DNA of 17,980 bases from Atopobium sp. (GCA_015259105.1 JABZGZ010000021.1:1-17980), one strand, 5' to 3'; counted from the stretch's first letter, positions 7,640 to 15,178 are shown. A program made the numbers and translations. The notes: a model not told the origin generated them from the sequence alone.

Positions 7640-7681
7640 TTAACTGCGAAATAAACTTCCATACCAATTTACTTCAGTCAT
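7640..7681 (-). CDS. Possible 13-codon leader ORF upstream of licCA
   Basis: ATG at 7681 with AGGAG 4 bases upstream (7686-7690) opens a short frame encoding MTEVNWYGSLFRS, ending at TAA 7640-7642. It is out of frame with licCA and ends 22 bases before the licCA start. It would be transcribed if the promoter with -10 TATAAA at 7700-7705 is the real one. The alternative -10 TATTAT at 7680-7685 overlaps its start codon and would exclude it. It may be chance. The peptide has no amino-acid run suggesting attenuation. Confidence 0.25.
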   Translation of the reverse strand: MTEVNWYGSLFRS

Positions 7682-7689
7682 AATACTCC

Positions 7690-7730
7690 TATGTTCAAAT
7701 TTATACAAGTATGAACACATTTTGAACATA
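7690..7730 (-). promoter_or_regulatory. Probable licCA promoter with embedded operator (three TGTTCA/TGAACA half-sites)
   Basis: A perfect 10-bp inverted repeat, TATGTTCAAA at 7690-7699 and TTTGAACATA at 7721-7730, brackets the -10-like TATAAA (minus strand, 7705-7700). A third half-site lies at 7712-7717. Half-site centres are 11 and 20 bases apart, so all face about the same side of the helix. The outer site coincides with a -35-like position, 17 bases before the -10, and the inner one covers the expected start point. This layout suggests repressor control. The binding protein is unknown; the winged helix of LicCA is one candidate. Confidence 0.6.
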
Positions 7731-7767
7731 ATAACTTCAGAGGATTGTCAAAGACTGCCAATCTAAC

Positions 7768-7794
7768 AAAAAACGGCACCTGAGATGCCGTTTT
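7768..7794 (-). terminator. Rho-independent terminator downstream of the second licD gene
   Basis: AAAACGGCA at 7770-7778 pairs with TGCCGTTTT at 7786-7794 around a 7-base loop. On the minus strand the stem is followed by six T. It separates the tyrS-rml-licD chain from licCA, which therefore needs its own promoter. Confidence 0.87.
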
Positions 7795-7827
7795 ACCTTT
7801 TATGTATTGCTTACAGGCGAGAAGTGC

Positions 7828-8673
7828 CTAGTAGGGACCAAAATCCAAACGCGCTGGATAGTGGTTTTTGCGCTTCTCAACTGGAGGCATCTGCATGTAA
7901 TCGCCGTAAAGCATCCTAAGGAATTTATCATTTTGGTTAGGGAACGCTACTTGAATTCCGTCAAAGTCAAGCTTATCAACAGGAAAAACCTCGTCGATTG
8001 GATAGGTGTTCATAAACCTATTGGTATCGTGAAGATAGGCAATTCTTTTTGTCTTAACGTGAGCAAAGCGGTTACGAGCTTCCTGCTCACGCTCATACAT
8101 TTTCTGAGTAGAGAGATGTAGAAGTTTGCAAACTCCTCTACCCATAGTAACTGCTGCTTTTAAGAGCTTTCCTTTGATGCCGTCGGCCAAAATAACAGGA
8201 CGAGGAACGTCAACGAGGATGCGCATATGTGACCAGAACCACGCATCAAATGCCTGCTTCTGATATTCCTTCTCGTCATCCGAAACATTATCAAAGCAGT
8301 AGACATCTAGGAAAATACCAAGGTCAAGAGGAAGTGGCGCAAGTGCTTCTTCGCAGAACTGTGTTCCTTTGAGCATAATGCGCGTGGTTGGGAATGGATA
8401 GTTGATATCCCTCTCAGTATTCATGATTGAATACTTTTCTGACCACTCTTTATCATAGATATCTAAGAGCTTGTTGAAGTCTTCTGCAGGAAGACAAACA
8501 TCAATATCATCGTCCCAAGGAATAAATCCCTTATGACGAAGGGCGCCAATCGCGGTGCCGCCAAAACCAAAATAGCGGATGTTGTTGGCTTCACACGTGT
8601 CTACGAAGTCCTTTAAAATCATCAGCTCAACTTGCTGGAGATGCTTAAGCGTTTCTGTATCGTATGTGCGCAT
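7828..8673 (-). CDS. LicD-family phosphotransferase (phosphocholine transferase), copy 2
   Basis: This 281-residue cytosolic LicD protein is clearly different from the copy at 2995. The hallmark GGTAIGALRHKGFIPWDDD lies at residues 38-56, followed by IDV. YGDYMQMPP is at 256-264, and KNHYPARLDFG at 269-279 lies almost at the C-terminus. Copy 1 continues about 22 residues further and has a longer N-terminus. The start ATG overlaps the rmlB stop by one base (TAATG), so translation is very likely coupled to the rhamnose genes. Pneumococcal LicD1 and LicD2 attach phosphocholine to two different GalNAc residues of the same repeat unit. A similar division of labour is possible here but unproven. 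A terminator lies directly downstream, so this is the last gene of the chain. Confidence 0.9.
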   Translation of the reverse strand: MRTYDTETLKHLQQVELMILKDFVDTCEANNIRYFGFGGTAIGALRHKGFIPWDDDIDVCLPAEDFNKLLDIYDKEWSEKYSIMNTERDINYPFPTTRIMLKGTQFCEEALAPLPLDLGIFLDVYCFDNVSDDEKEYQKQAFDAWFWSHMRILVDVPRPVILADGIKGKLLKAAVTMGRGVCKLLHLSTQKMYEREQEARNRFAHVKTKRIAYLHDTNRFMNTYPIDEVFPVDKLDFDGIQVAFPNQNDKFLRMLYGDYMQMPPVEKRKNHYPARLDFGPY

Positions 8674-9740
8674 TATCGACCTTCATACATCTTCTTGTAG
8701 TAATCCTGATAATCACCAGAAACTACATTCTTAACCCACTCGCGGTTCTCTAAATACCAGTTAATAGTGGTAACAATACCCTCTTCAAATGGAGTTTCTG
8801 GATACCAACCCAGCTCTTCTTTAATCTTATCGGGCGCAATACCATAGCGACGATCATGACCCTTGCGGTCAGTAACGTAAGAGATTAGATCCTCAGTAAT
8901 CTGAGTGTCACCAGTGATTCTTGCAACTTCACTGATGATGCGCTTAACAATGTAGAGGTTGTTGCGCTCGTTGTGACCGCCAACGTTATAGACCTCACCA
9001 AGGCGTCCACCTTCAAGAACCATAGCAATTGCCTTACAGTGATCATCAACGTACAGCCAATCGCGAACATTAAGTCCGTCGCCATAGACAGGAAGAGACT
9101 TATGTTCCAAGCAATTCTCAATCATCAGAGGAATGAGCTTCTCAGGGAACTGATAGGGGCCGTAATTGTTAGAGCAACGCGTGATTACCGCAGGAAATCC
9201 GTATGTATCATGCCAGACTTTTACAAACATATCTGCAGAAGCCTTAGATGCAGAGTAAGGACTGTGTGGACTCAAAGGTGTGGTCTCACGGAAAAATGCC
9301 TCTGGGTCATCAAGTGGCAATGAGCCATAGACCTCATCAGTAGAAACCTGCAAGTATCTGTGGTCTCCGTAAGAACCCTGGCCATCATTCCAGAAAGACT
9401 CTGCAACGCTCAAAAGCGCAACAGTACCCATGACATTAGTATCGGCGAAGGCACCTGGATCTTCAATGGAGCGATCTACGTGGCTCTCTGCAGCAAAGTT
9501 AACAACGTAATCGGGATGATGAGTCTCAAACAGCTGTGTCAGAGCCTCTTTATCCCTAATGTCTACGTGGGTAAAGGTGTAGCGAGGGTCTTGATCATAT
9601 TCCGAAAGATTCTCAAGGTTACCAGCATAGGTCAGGGCGTCCACGTTCAAAATATGAATGTCCTGATTTCTTCTAAGCATGTAGTGGATGAAGTTTGAAC
9701 CAATAAATCCAGCTCCACCAGTTACTAAATAGGTCTTCAC
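8673..9740 (-). CDS. rmlB: dTDP-glucose 4,6-dehydratase (RmlB)
   Basis: This 355-residue cytosolic short-chain dehydrogenase catalyses the second step of dTDP-L-rhamnose synthesis, dTDP-glucose to dTDP-4-keto-6-deoxyglucose. TGGAGFIGS at 7-15 binds NAD. STDEVYG at 133-139 contains the Asp-Glu pair used in dehydration. The catalytic Tyr and Lys are Y162 and K166 in PYSASKAS, and TRCSNNYGPYQFPEK follows at 187-201. Length is normal for the family. The start is GTG 9740, with AGAGG 5 bases upstream. The rmlD stop (TAG) lies one base before it, and the 3' end overlaps the licD start. No residue expected for activity is missing. Confidence 0.97.
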   Translation of the reverse strand: MKTYLVTGGAGFIGSNFIHYMLRRNQDIHILNVDALTYAGNLENLSEYDQDPRYTFTHVDIRDKEALTQLFETHHPDYVVNFAAESHVDRSIEDPGAFADTNVMGTVALLSVAESFWNDGQGSYGDHRYLQVSTDEVYGSLPLDDPEAFFRETTPLSPHSPYSASKASADMFVKVWHDTYGFPAVITRCSNNYGPYQFPEKLIPLMIENCLEHKSLPVYGDGLNVRDWLYVDDHCKAIAMVLEGGRLGEVYNVGGHNERNNLYIVKRIISEVARITGDTQITEDLISYVTDRKGHDRRYGIAPDKIKEELGWYPETPFEEGIVTTINWYLENREWVKNVVSGDYQDYYKKMYEGR

Positions 9741-9741
9741 A

Positions 9742-10641
9742 CTAACCTCTTTCTACCTTCGAAAGATATGTCGCAAGAGCCTCTTGCCAAGGCCTCATAC
9801 AATTTCCAATGGTACTCTCAAGATGCCCATTTACCAAAGATGAATATGCGGGGCGAGAAGCGCTTTCTGGGTGCATCTCTTTCCACTGAGCAGAAGTTAC
9901 TCTAGCAACCTTACAATCAAGATTACTGCCAGCCATAATAGCTTCGGCAAAATCAGCCCATGAGCATGTTCCCTCATTGGTTGCGTGATAGATGCCATAG
10001 TTCTCAGTAGCCGCAATGCACAAGATTGTGTGTGCCAAATCATTTGCGCTGGTAGGATTACCTACTTGATCATCAACAACACTAATCTCTGGATACTTTG
10101 CACCAAGGGTGCGCATGGTTGCTACAAAGTTCTTGCCAACATAACCATAAAGCCACGCCGTTCTAACCACAAACGTTTGAGCATTTGCGGCCAGCGCAAG
10201 TCCCTCTCCTGCTAATTTGGATCGACCATAAGCAGAAACAGGACAAGGAGCATCTTGTTCCGTGCGAGGAGAGCTTTCCTTACCGCTAAAAACATAATCA
10301 GTGGATACCTGAACAAGCTTTGTTTGTGTAGAGTTGCAAGCTCGTGCAAGATTCATAGGGCCAAGCGCATTTACCGCAAACGCCATCTCAAAATTGCTCT
10401 CGCAACCATCTACATTTGTTGCGGCAGCACAGTTAATAACAACGTCATAGCGTTCATGCTGGTCAAACCATGTATTAACTGCCTCAGCGCTAGTGATGTC
10501 AAGCTCGTCTGCGTCGGTATAATCAACATCTGGTTCAACAAAAACCTCTGGAATTGTGCCAATCTCAGAGACACCGGACTCAAAAAGACATTTGAGCTCG
10601 TTGCCTAACTGGCCATGCGCACCGGTAATAAGAACGTGCAT
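9742..10641 (-). CDS. rmlD: dTDP-4-dehydrorhamnose reductase (RmlD)
   Basis: This 299-residue cytosolic reductase makes dTDP-L-rhamnose in the last step of the pathway. It opens MHVLITGAHGQLGNEL with the dinucleotide-binding glycines at 7-13. STDYVFSG lies at 113-120, and the catalytic YGRSK has Y138 and K142. I placed the start at ATG 10641, because GGGAG lies 6 bases upstream and the standard family N-terminus begins there. The open frame extends 45 codons further into rmlA, but that sequence has no RmlD similarity. The rmlA stop is one base before the ATG. The protein is a single-domain RmlD, not an RmlC-RmlD fusion. Confidence 0.95.
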   Translation of the reverse strand: MHVLITGAHGQLGNELKCLFESGVSEIGTIPEVFVEPDVDYTDADELDITSAEAVNTWFDQHERYDVVINCAAATNVDGCESNFEMAFAVNALGPMNLARACNSTQTKLVQVSTDYVFSGKESSPRTEQDAPCPVSAYGRSKLAGEGLALAANAQTFVVRTAWLYGYVGKNFVATMRTLGAKYPEISVVDDQVGNPTSANDLAHTILCIAATENYGIYHATNEGTCSWADFAEAIMAGSNLDCKVARVTSAQWKEMHPESASRPAYSSLVNGHLESTIGNCMRPWQEALATYLSKVERG

Positions 10642-10642
10642 A

Positions 10643-11545
10643 CTACTCTCCCTTTCCAGAAGGAAGGATACGTCCTTCTGCAACGCTCTTGAGGTGCTCG
10701 CCGTATGTAGATTTACCGTAGCGTTCTGCACATTCAATGAGTTTTGAGCTATCAATCCAGCCATTCTCAAAAGCAATCTCTTCTGGAACGCTTACCGGCA
10801 GACCCTGAGCTGTTTCAACGGTACGGACAAAGGTTGATGCCTCAAAGAGTGACTCCATAGTTCCTGTATCAAGCCATGCAAAACCGCGGCCAAGTGTGAC
10901 AACGTCAAGCGTGCCATCATCAAGATAGAGTCGATTGAGGTCAGTGATCTCATACTCACCACGAGCACTTGGCTGAACTTGCTTTACCAGCTCAGCAACA
11001 CGCTGATCATAGAAATAGAGACCAGTTACGGCATAGTTAGACTTTGGATAGGCTGGCTTTTCTTCAATTGAAATGGCGTTGTAATTCTTATCAAACTCAA
11101 CAACACCAAAACGCTCTGGATCATCAACGTGGTAACCAAAAACGGTAGCGCGACCAGCAGTCTGAGCCTGCTGAGCAGCCTTTCTGACAAGACCTGAAAG
11201 GCCGTTTCCAAAGAAGATGTTGTCTCCAAGAATCAGAGCTGCAGCATCATCACCAATAAACTCTTTACCAATAACAAATGCCTGAGCTAATCCATCAGGT
11301 GAAGGCTGTTCAGCATAGCTGATGGAAATGCCAAAATCAGAACCGTCACCCAAGAGCTTCTCGAAATTGGGCAGATCACGAGGCGTGGAGATAACCAAGA
11401 TATCTCTAATACCTGCAAGCATAAGCGTAGACAGAGGATAGTAAATCATTGGCTTGTCATAAACAGGCAGAAGCTGTTTAGATGTAACGGTTGTCAGCGG
11501 ATAAAGCCTGGTACCGCTACCTCCTGCAAGAATAATGCCTTTCAC
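10643..11545 (-). CDS. rmlA: Glucose-1-phosphate thymidylyltransferase (RmlA)
   Basis: This 300-residue cytosolic enzyme couples dTTP to glucose-1-phosphate and commits sugar to dTDP-rhamnose synthesis. LAGGSGTRLYPLT at 6-18 is the nucleotide-binding signature, SKQLLPVYDKPMIYYPL runs from residue 22, and LGDNIFFG at 106-113 contains the metal-binding Asp108. EEKPAYPKSNYAVTGLYFYD and the WLDTGT motif complete the sugar site. The GTG start at 11545 has GAGGAG 6 bases upstream. Length is near the usual 290. It is the first gene of the tight rmlA-rmlD-rmlB-licD group and has a plausible promoter in the 75 bases upstream. Readthrough from the DUF6541 gene is also possible, since I see no terminator there. 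Confidence 0.97.
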   Translation of the reverse strand: MKGIILAGGSGTRLYPLTTVTSKQLLPVYDKPMIYYPLSTLMLAGIRDILVISTPRDLPNFEKLLGDGSDFGISISYAEQPSPDGLAQAFVIGKEFIGDDAAALILGDNIFFGNGLSGLVRKAAQQAQTAGRATVFGYHVDDPERFGVVEFDKNYNAISIEEKPAYPKSNYAVTGLYFYDQRVAELVKQVQPSARGEYEITDLNRLYLDDGTLDVVTLGRGFAWLDTGTMESLFEASTFVRTVETAQGLPVSVPEEIAFENGWIDSSKLIECAERYGKSTYGEHLKSVAEGRILPSGKGE

Positions 11546-11587
11546 AATCTACTCCTCATCAATCGAGTTTCTCGCGCAATGGTACTT

Positions 11588-11616
11588 AGAATAACGCTCA
11601 TACGTAAGCTTACCAA
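11588..11616 (-). promoter_or_regulatory. Candidate promoter for rmlA-rmlD-rmlB-licD
   Basis: On the minus strand, TTGGTA (11616-11611) and TATTCT (11593-11588) are 17 bases apart, each matching 4 of 6 consensus bases. A 10-bp palindrome GTAAGCTTAC at 11604-11613 overlaps the -35 edge and could be an operator or chance. Confidence 0.4.
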
Positions 11617-11620
11617 AGTC

Positions 11621-13798
11621 CTACTCAACGGCCGTAATTCTATATAGTCTGTAAGGACCTTCTCGAAGAACAAGCTCAAATCCAGGATCTTTATCGGTGA
11701 TTTGTAGGCCTGAGAAGAAATAGCTTTGATCTCCTAACAAAGCTGGATTTTCCAAGTCGAGCAACAGGACATATCTTGCTCCAGTTTCTCGGACCGCCTG
11801 CTGAACCTCTGGATTAGTAGCTACCTCATTAAGCTTTGTACGAATAATTACACTTTGTGGCAATTCTTCCGATTCTACCTTTGCCCGGTAGAAAATGTTC
11901 ATGCCATAAAGTGAGTTCAGAACAAGCGAGCCATCGTAAGGATTATTAACTACCAGGTCATTACCAACAATCTGGAGAGCTTTTTTTACAAACTCATCCT
12001 CACTTGCCTTATAAGTTGTATGCTCACGAGGCTCAAAGACCTCATTAAGCCAAATGATGCCATAACGAAGCTCACTGCGTTCTCTTCTGGGCAGGCTTGC
12101 TAAATCCCAAGGACTTAGGAGCGCACAACCCCACAACACAGCAATAATGCACATGAGAATGCCGGAGTTTTTAATAAACATGCAGGGCTTACAGGATGAT
12201 TGATCTCCATTTGCAGAAATGGTGCAAACAGAATTCTCTGAGTTGATTTTCTCGCCTTTGTTGCCTTCTTTAACTGTCTTAATTCCGTGTTTAATCAGAT
12301 CAAACAAGAGCGTAATGGCGGTTTCCATGCCAATAATTGCAACAGGGACTGCTGCTATTGCTACCATCGCGGCGGTTCTTTCTGGATCGGTATACCAAAA
12401 TCCCGAGAAAAACCTCTTAATAGGAAGCACATCAGAAAGACTAGCCACATAAATGACGGCAGTCATGAGAAACGCCAGAGTGAGCCAGCGATAATTCTTG
12501 TTCAAAATGCAGCTAACAAATCCAATCCAGAACGCAACCGCAAAGAGAATTTGTGGCATGTTCATGAGCAAGCCAAAGTTCAATACGGTTTGAGCTGCTG
12601 CAAGCGGTTTGACATAAATCTCCCACACAAAATTGACCGTAGGAGCCAAGAAGCTTGTATTAAGCAGGAAAACCCAAATGCCAACCGCAAGGCCAGCTGT
12701 TACAACTTCCATAACCGCTAAAAGCGCAATACCTTTTGTTTTTGAAAGCGTGAATTTGTCTTGAAGGAAGTTAGTAAGTCGTGGCAAAAAACTGCAAAGC
12801 ACATAAGGTAAAACACAGATAGCCCAGAAGAAATCTGCGCTTGGATGCATCATAGCAAGGGCGAGAATACCCATCACACACAAAAGCACTAGCCTTGGAT
12901 TTACAAACGAAGCCGACTTTAGCTGTTCAGCAGCAGAATCATTTTTGTCCGAAACAGCACCATTGAGCATCAAGATGAAAAGTACAACAGCACTAGGAAC
13001 AGCGCAGAATCCCATTACGTTTGGAAATACTGCATGAACAGTGACCATTCGAAGAGGAAATGCCAGCTGTGCAAAAACTACAAATGAGGTTAGAACGCTG
13101 GCAACGAGGTTTTTCTTTCCTATTGTTTGAAGCAGTGCGCAAATACCAACTGGATATATAACTGCCACAGAGACAAACCACACAACGTTTTCTGTCAGTA
13201 CTTCATTAAGACCGGTTATGGTCGTAGCAACAGCAGCTACCGAATGAAGCGCATTTGGATAGAAGCCTTCATCAAAGAAGGGGGTCTGAAGCTCTGGTCT
13301 TGCTCCTGTATAAAAGGCAGCATGCAGCATAGAATAAATGCCCGATTGAACACTTCTTGTAATGTATGCAAGATGCGCATAATTATCAGCGGACTGCAAG
13401 AACCATGAGGGGTTTCTAATTGCCTTGTGGAAAATAACAAAGAATATTGCAGTAGAGATAACAGCAGTTACTAAGAGAAAGACTCCGTTTAGAGAGTCCT
13501 TCTCGCCAAGGTTTGCATGAGATTGATTTTCCTGGATGGGTCTGATTTTCTGAATAAGATACGCAAGCCCAGCAGCAATCAGAATAAAAAGACCAACGCC
13601 TCCCAAAAGCGGCGTTACACCTCTTAGACCCAGAGGATAGATGGCAATTCCAGAAAAGCCAATGAGACAGACCGAGATAAGCGGAGCTACCACAAGAGAT
13701 GTAGTTCGTTTAGTGCCAAGAGCGCGAGAAAAAAGATATCCCGGTACATAACAAAGAACCAGTACAACTGCTACGGCTAAAGCAAACTGTCTCCACAT
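11621..13798 (-). CDS. DUF6541-family polytopic membrane protein, possible GT-C glycosyltransferase
   Basis: This 725-residue membrane protein has about 13 hydrophobic segments and an extracytoplasmic-looking C-terminal domain from about 565. Motifs that I associate with DUF6541 are SADNYAHL (136-143), FYPNALH (179-185), MMHPSADF (316-323) and WYTDPER (468-474). An acidic residue and His in the first large loop, and many helices, resemble GT-C enzymes, which use polyprenyl-phosphate sugars outside the membrane. No enzymatic activity is established here. A hydrophilic loop at about 504-543 contains three Cys (525, 536, 539) and is unusual. The ATG at 13798 has AAGGA 9 bases upstream. tyrS ends 33 bases before it with no terminator, so co-transcription is likely. 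Its position before rmlA suggests a role in the rhamnose polymer (inference). Confidence 0.75.
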   Translation of the reverse strand: MWRQFALAVAVVLVLCYVPGYLFSRALGTKRTTSLVVAPLISVCLIGFSGIAIYPLGLRGVTPLLGGVGLFILIAAGLAYLIQKIRPIQENQSHANLGEKDSLNGVFLLVTAVISTAIFFVIFHKAIRNPSWFLQSADNYAHLAYITRSVQSGIYSMLHAAFYTGARPELQTPFFDEGFYPNALHSVAAVATTITGLNEVLTENVVWFVSVAVIYPVGICALLQTIGKKNLVASVLTSFVVFAQLAFPLRMVTVHAVFPNVMGFCAVPSAVVLFILMLNGAVSDKNDSAAEQLKSASFVNPRLVLLCVMGILALAMMHPSADFFWAICVLPYVLCSFLPRLTNFLQDKFTLSKTKGIALLAVMEVVTAGLAVGIWVFLLNTSFLAPTVNFVWEIYVKPLAAAQTVLNFGLLMNMPQILFAVAFWIGFVSCILNKNYRWLTLAFLMTAVIYVASLSDVLPIKRFFSGFWYTDPERTAAMVAIAAVPVAIIGMETAITLLFDLIKHGIKTVKEGNKGEKINSENSVCTISANGDQSSCKPCMFIKNSGILMCIIAVLWGCALLSPWDLASLPRRERSELRYGIIWLNEVFEPREHTTYKASEDEFVKKALQIVGNDLVVNNPYDGSLVLNSLYGMNIFYRAKVESEELPQSVIIRTKLNEVATNPEVQQAVRETGARYVLLLDLENPALLGDQSYFFSGLQITDKDPGFELVLREGPYRLYRITAVE

Positions 13799-13831
13799 AT
13801 GTAAGTTTCCTTATTTAGTGGCCATTACCAA

Positions 13832-15043
13832 TTAGACGAGCTGAGCCCAGCGCTTTTTACCTGCCTGAAGAAGGGCTTTCTCAAGAACTGCTGGTTCAAC
13901 CTTATAGGTCTTTGCTGGATGAGGCTGCTGGTTAATCTTAATGCCACCACCATCAATGAGACGACGAGCCTCACCGTTACTTGAAGCAATCTCTACTTCA
14001 ACCAAAATCTTTGGCAGGTAGATTAGACCATCTTCATCCGCTTCGAGGGAAATTGCAAACTCTTTGACATCGTCAGGAACCTCATTGTTCTTAAACTGAG
14101 CATCAAAGGCCGCCTGAGCCTTAAGACCTTCTCCCTCACCGTGATAAAGATCAACGATATTTCTACCAAGAGCACGCTTGAGCTGGTAAGGATCGGCGGT
14201 ACCGTCCTCAAAGCTCTTATCGATAGCATCAAGCTCATCAATAGAGAGCGTAGAGCAAAGGCGGTAGTACATTGGAATAATCTCATCGGTGATAGACATA
14301 ACCTTGCCAAACATATCATTTGGCTCATCAGTCAGTCCAATGTAGTTGCCATAAGACTTACTCATCTTCTTGGTGCCATCAGTACCCACAAGAAGAGGCA
14401 TGGTAAGCGCAATCTGCGGCTCCATGTCCATATCACGCATAAGATCACGGCCAGCAAGCAAGTTGAAAATCTGGTCGTTTCCACCCATCTCTACGTCTGC
14501 CTTGATAACAACAGAATCATATGCCTGAAGAACAGGGTAAATGAACTCATGGAGCGCAATGGGCTGCTGATTACGGTAGCGATTAGAGAAGTCTTCTCGC
14601 TCAAGAATACGAGCAATGGTGAACTTGCTCATAAGGCCAAGCATTGTCTCAAGGTTCATAGGCTTAATCCAGTCACCGTTATGAACAACGGTAGTTCTTT
14701 CTGGATCAAGAATCTTCATTGCCTGGTTGACGTAGGTCTCTGCGTTGGCATCTACCTGCTCTGAAGTGAGTGGAGGACGGGTAGAATCTCGACCAGAAGG
14801 GTCACCAATCAGCGCGGTGCCACTACCAATAATCAACGTGACATTATGGCCAAGATCCTGGAACTGACGCATCTTACGCAGCGGAACTGCATGACCCAGG
14901 TGCAAATCAGGGCTTGTTGGATCTACGCCAAGCTTGATGTTAAGAGGAGTGCCTTTCTTGAGTTTCTCTTTTAGACCGTCTAAAGGAACAATCTGCATAG
15001 TTCCTGAAATAATAACACGGAGCTGTTCTTCTACTGAAAGCAC
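13832..15043 (-). CDS. tyrS: Tyrosyl-tRNA synthetase
   Basis: This 403-residue class I synthetase charges tRNA-Tyr. The ATP-binding signatures are HLGH at 48-51 and KMSKS at 226-230. The active site has GSGTALIGDPSGRD at 73-86 and HEFIYPVLQAYD at 165-176. The C-terminal 65 residues form an S4-like RNA-binding domain (ASSNGEARRLIDGGGIKIN). HLGH rather than HIGH, together with the length, fits the TyrZ-like bacterial subgroup. I chose GTG 15043, with AGAGG 7 bases upstream. The longer in-frame TTG at 15058 has no such site. It is the first gene of a leftward chain and diverges from the PBP gene. The leader is only about 25 bases by my promoter call, so there is no room for a tyrosine T-box. Confidence 0.96.
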   Translation of the reverse strand: MLSVEEQLRVIISGTMQIVPLDGLKEKLKKGTPLNIKLGVDPTSPDLHLGHAVPLRKMRQFQDLGHNVTLIIGSGTALIGDPSGRDSTRPPLTSEQVDANAETYVNQAMKILDPERTTVVHNGDWIKPMNLETMLGLMSKFTIARILEREDFSNRYRNQQPIALHEFIYPVLQAYDSVVIKADVEMGGNDQIFNLLAGRDLMRDMDMEPQIALTMPLLVGTDGTKKMSKSYGNYIGLTDEPNDMFGKVMSITDEIIPMYYRLCSTLSIDELDAIDKSFEDGTADPYQLKRALGRNIVDLYHGEGEGLKAQAAFDAQFKNNEVPDDVKEFAISLEADEDGLIYLPKILVEVEIASSNGEARRLIDGGGIKINQQPHPAKTYKVEPAVLEKALLQAGKKRWAQLV

Positions 15044-15074
15044 TCTGTATCCTCTCAACGCAAGCCTGTTAAAT

Positions 15075-15103
15075 CATATAGTTACTGCTTCAAATAGTAT
15101 CAA
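15075..15103 (-). promoter_or_regulatory. tyrS promoter
   Basis: Minus-strand TTGATA (15103-15098, 5 of 6 consensus) lies 17 bases before TATATG (15080-15075). TATGAT two bases further on is an alternative -10. The expected start is near 15068, just upstream of the AGAGG at 15055-15051. Confidence 0.6.
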
Positions 15104-15148
15104 TCAAATATGTTATCTATCAGAATACAACAGAGTTGTAACTCTTTA

Positions 15149-15178
15149 TTCACTGAAACATAAATATCAGACTATAAT
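15149..15178 (+). promoter_or_regulatory. Promoter of the class A PBP gene
   Basis: A perfect TATAAT at 15173-15178 is preceded by TTCACT at 15149-15154 with an 18-base spacer. A strong AAGGAGG at 15194-15200 follows before ATG 15205. A 14-base palindrome AGAGTTGTAACTCT lies just upstream at 15132-15145. Confidence 0.65.

Noticed and set aside
7618..7662. Longer licCA start at ATG 7662
   Set aside because: No ribosome-binding site precedes it, while GTG 7617 has GGAGG at 4 bases.
5827..7830. Phase-variable simple repeats in the lic genes, as in Haemophilus licA
   Set aside because: No tetranucleotide or homopolymer repeat is present at the start of licCA or in its upstream region.
10642..10776. 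45-codon N-terminal extension of RmlD
   Set aside because: It runs through the rmlA coding end, has no RmlD similarity and ignores the GGGAG-ATG start at 10641.
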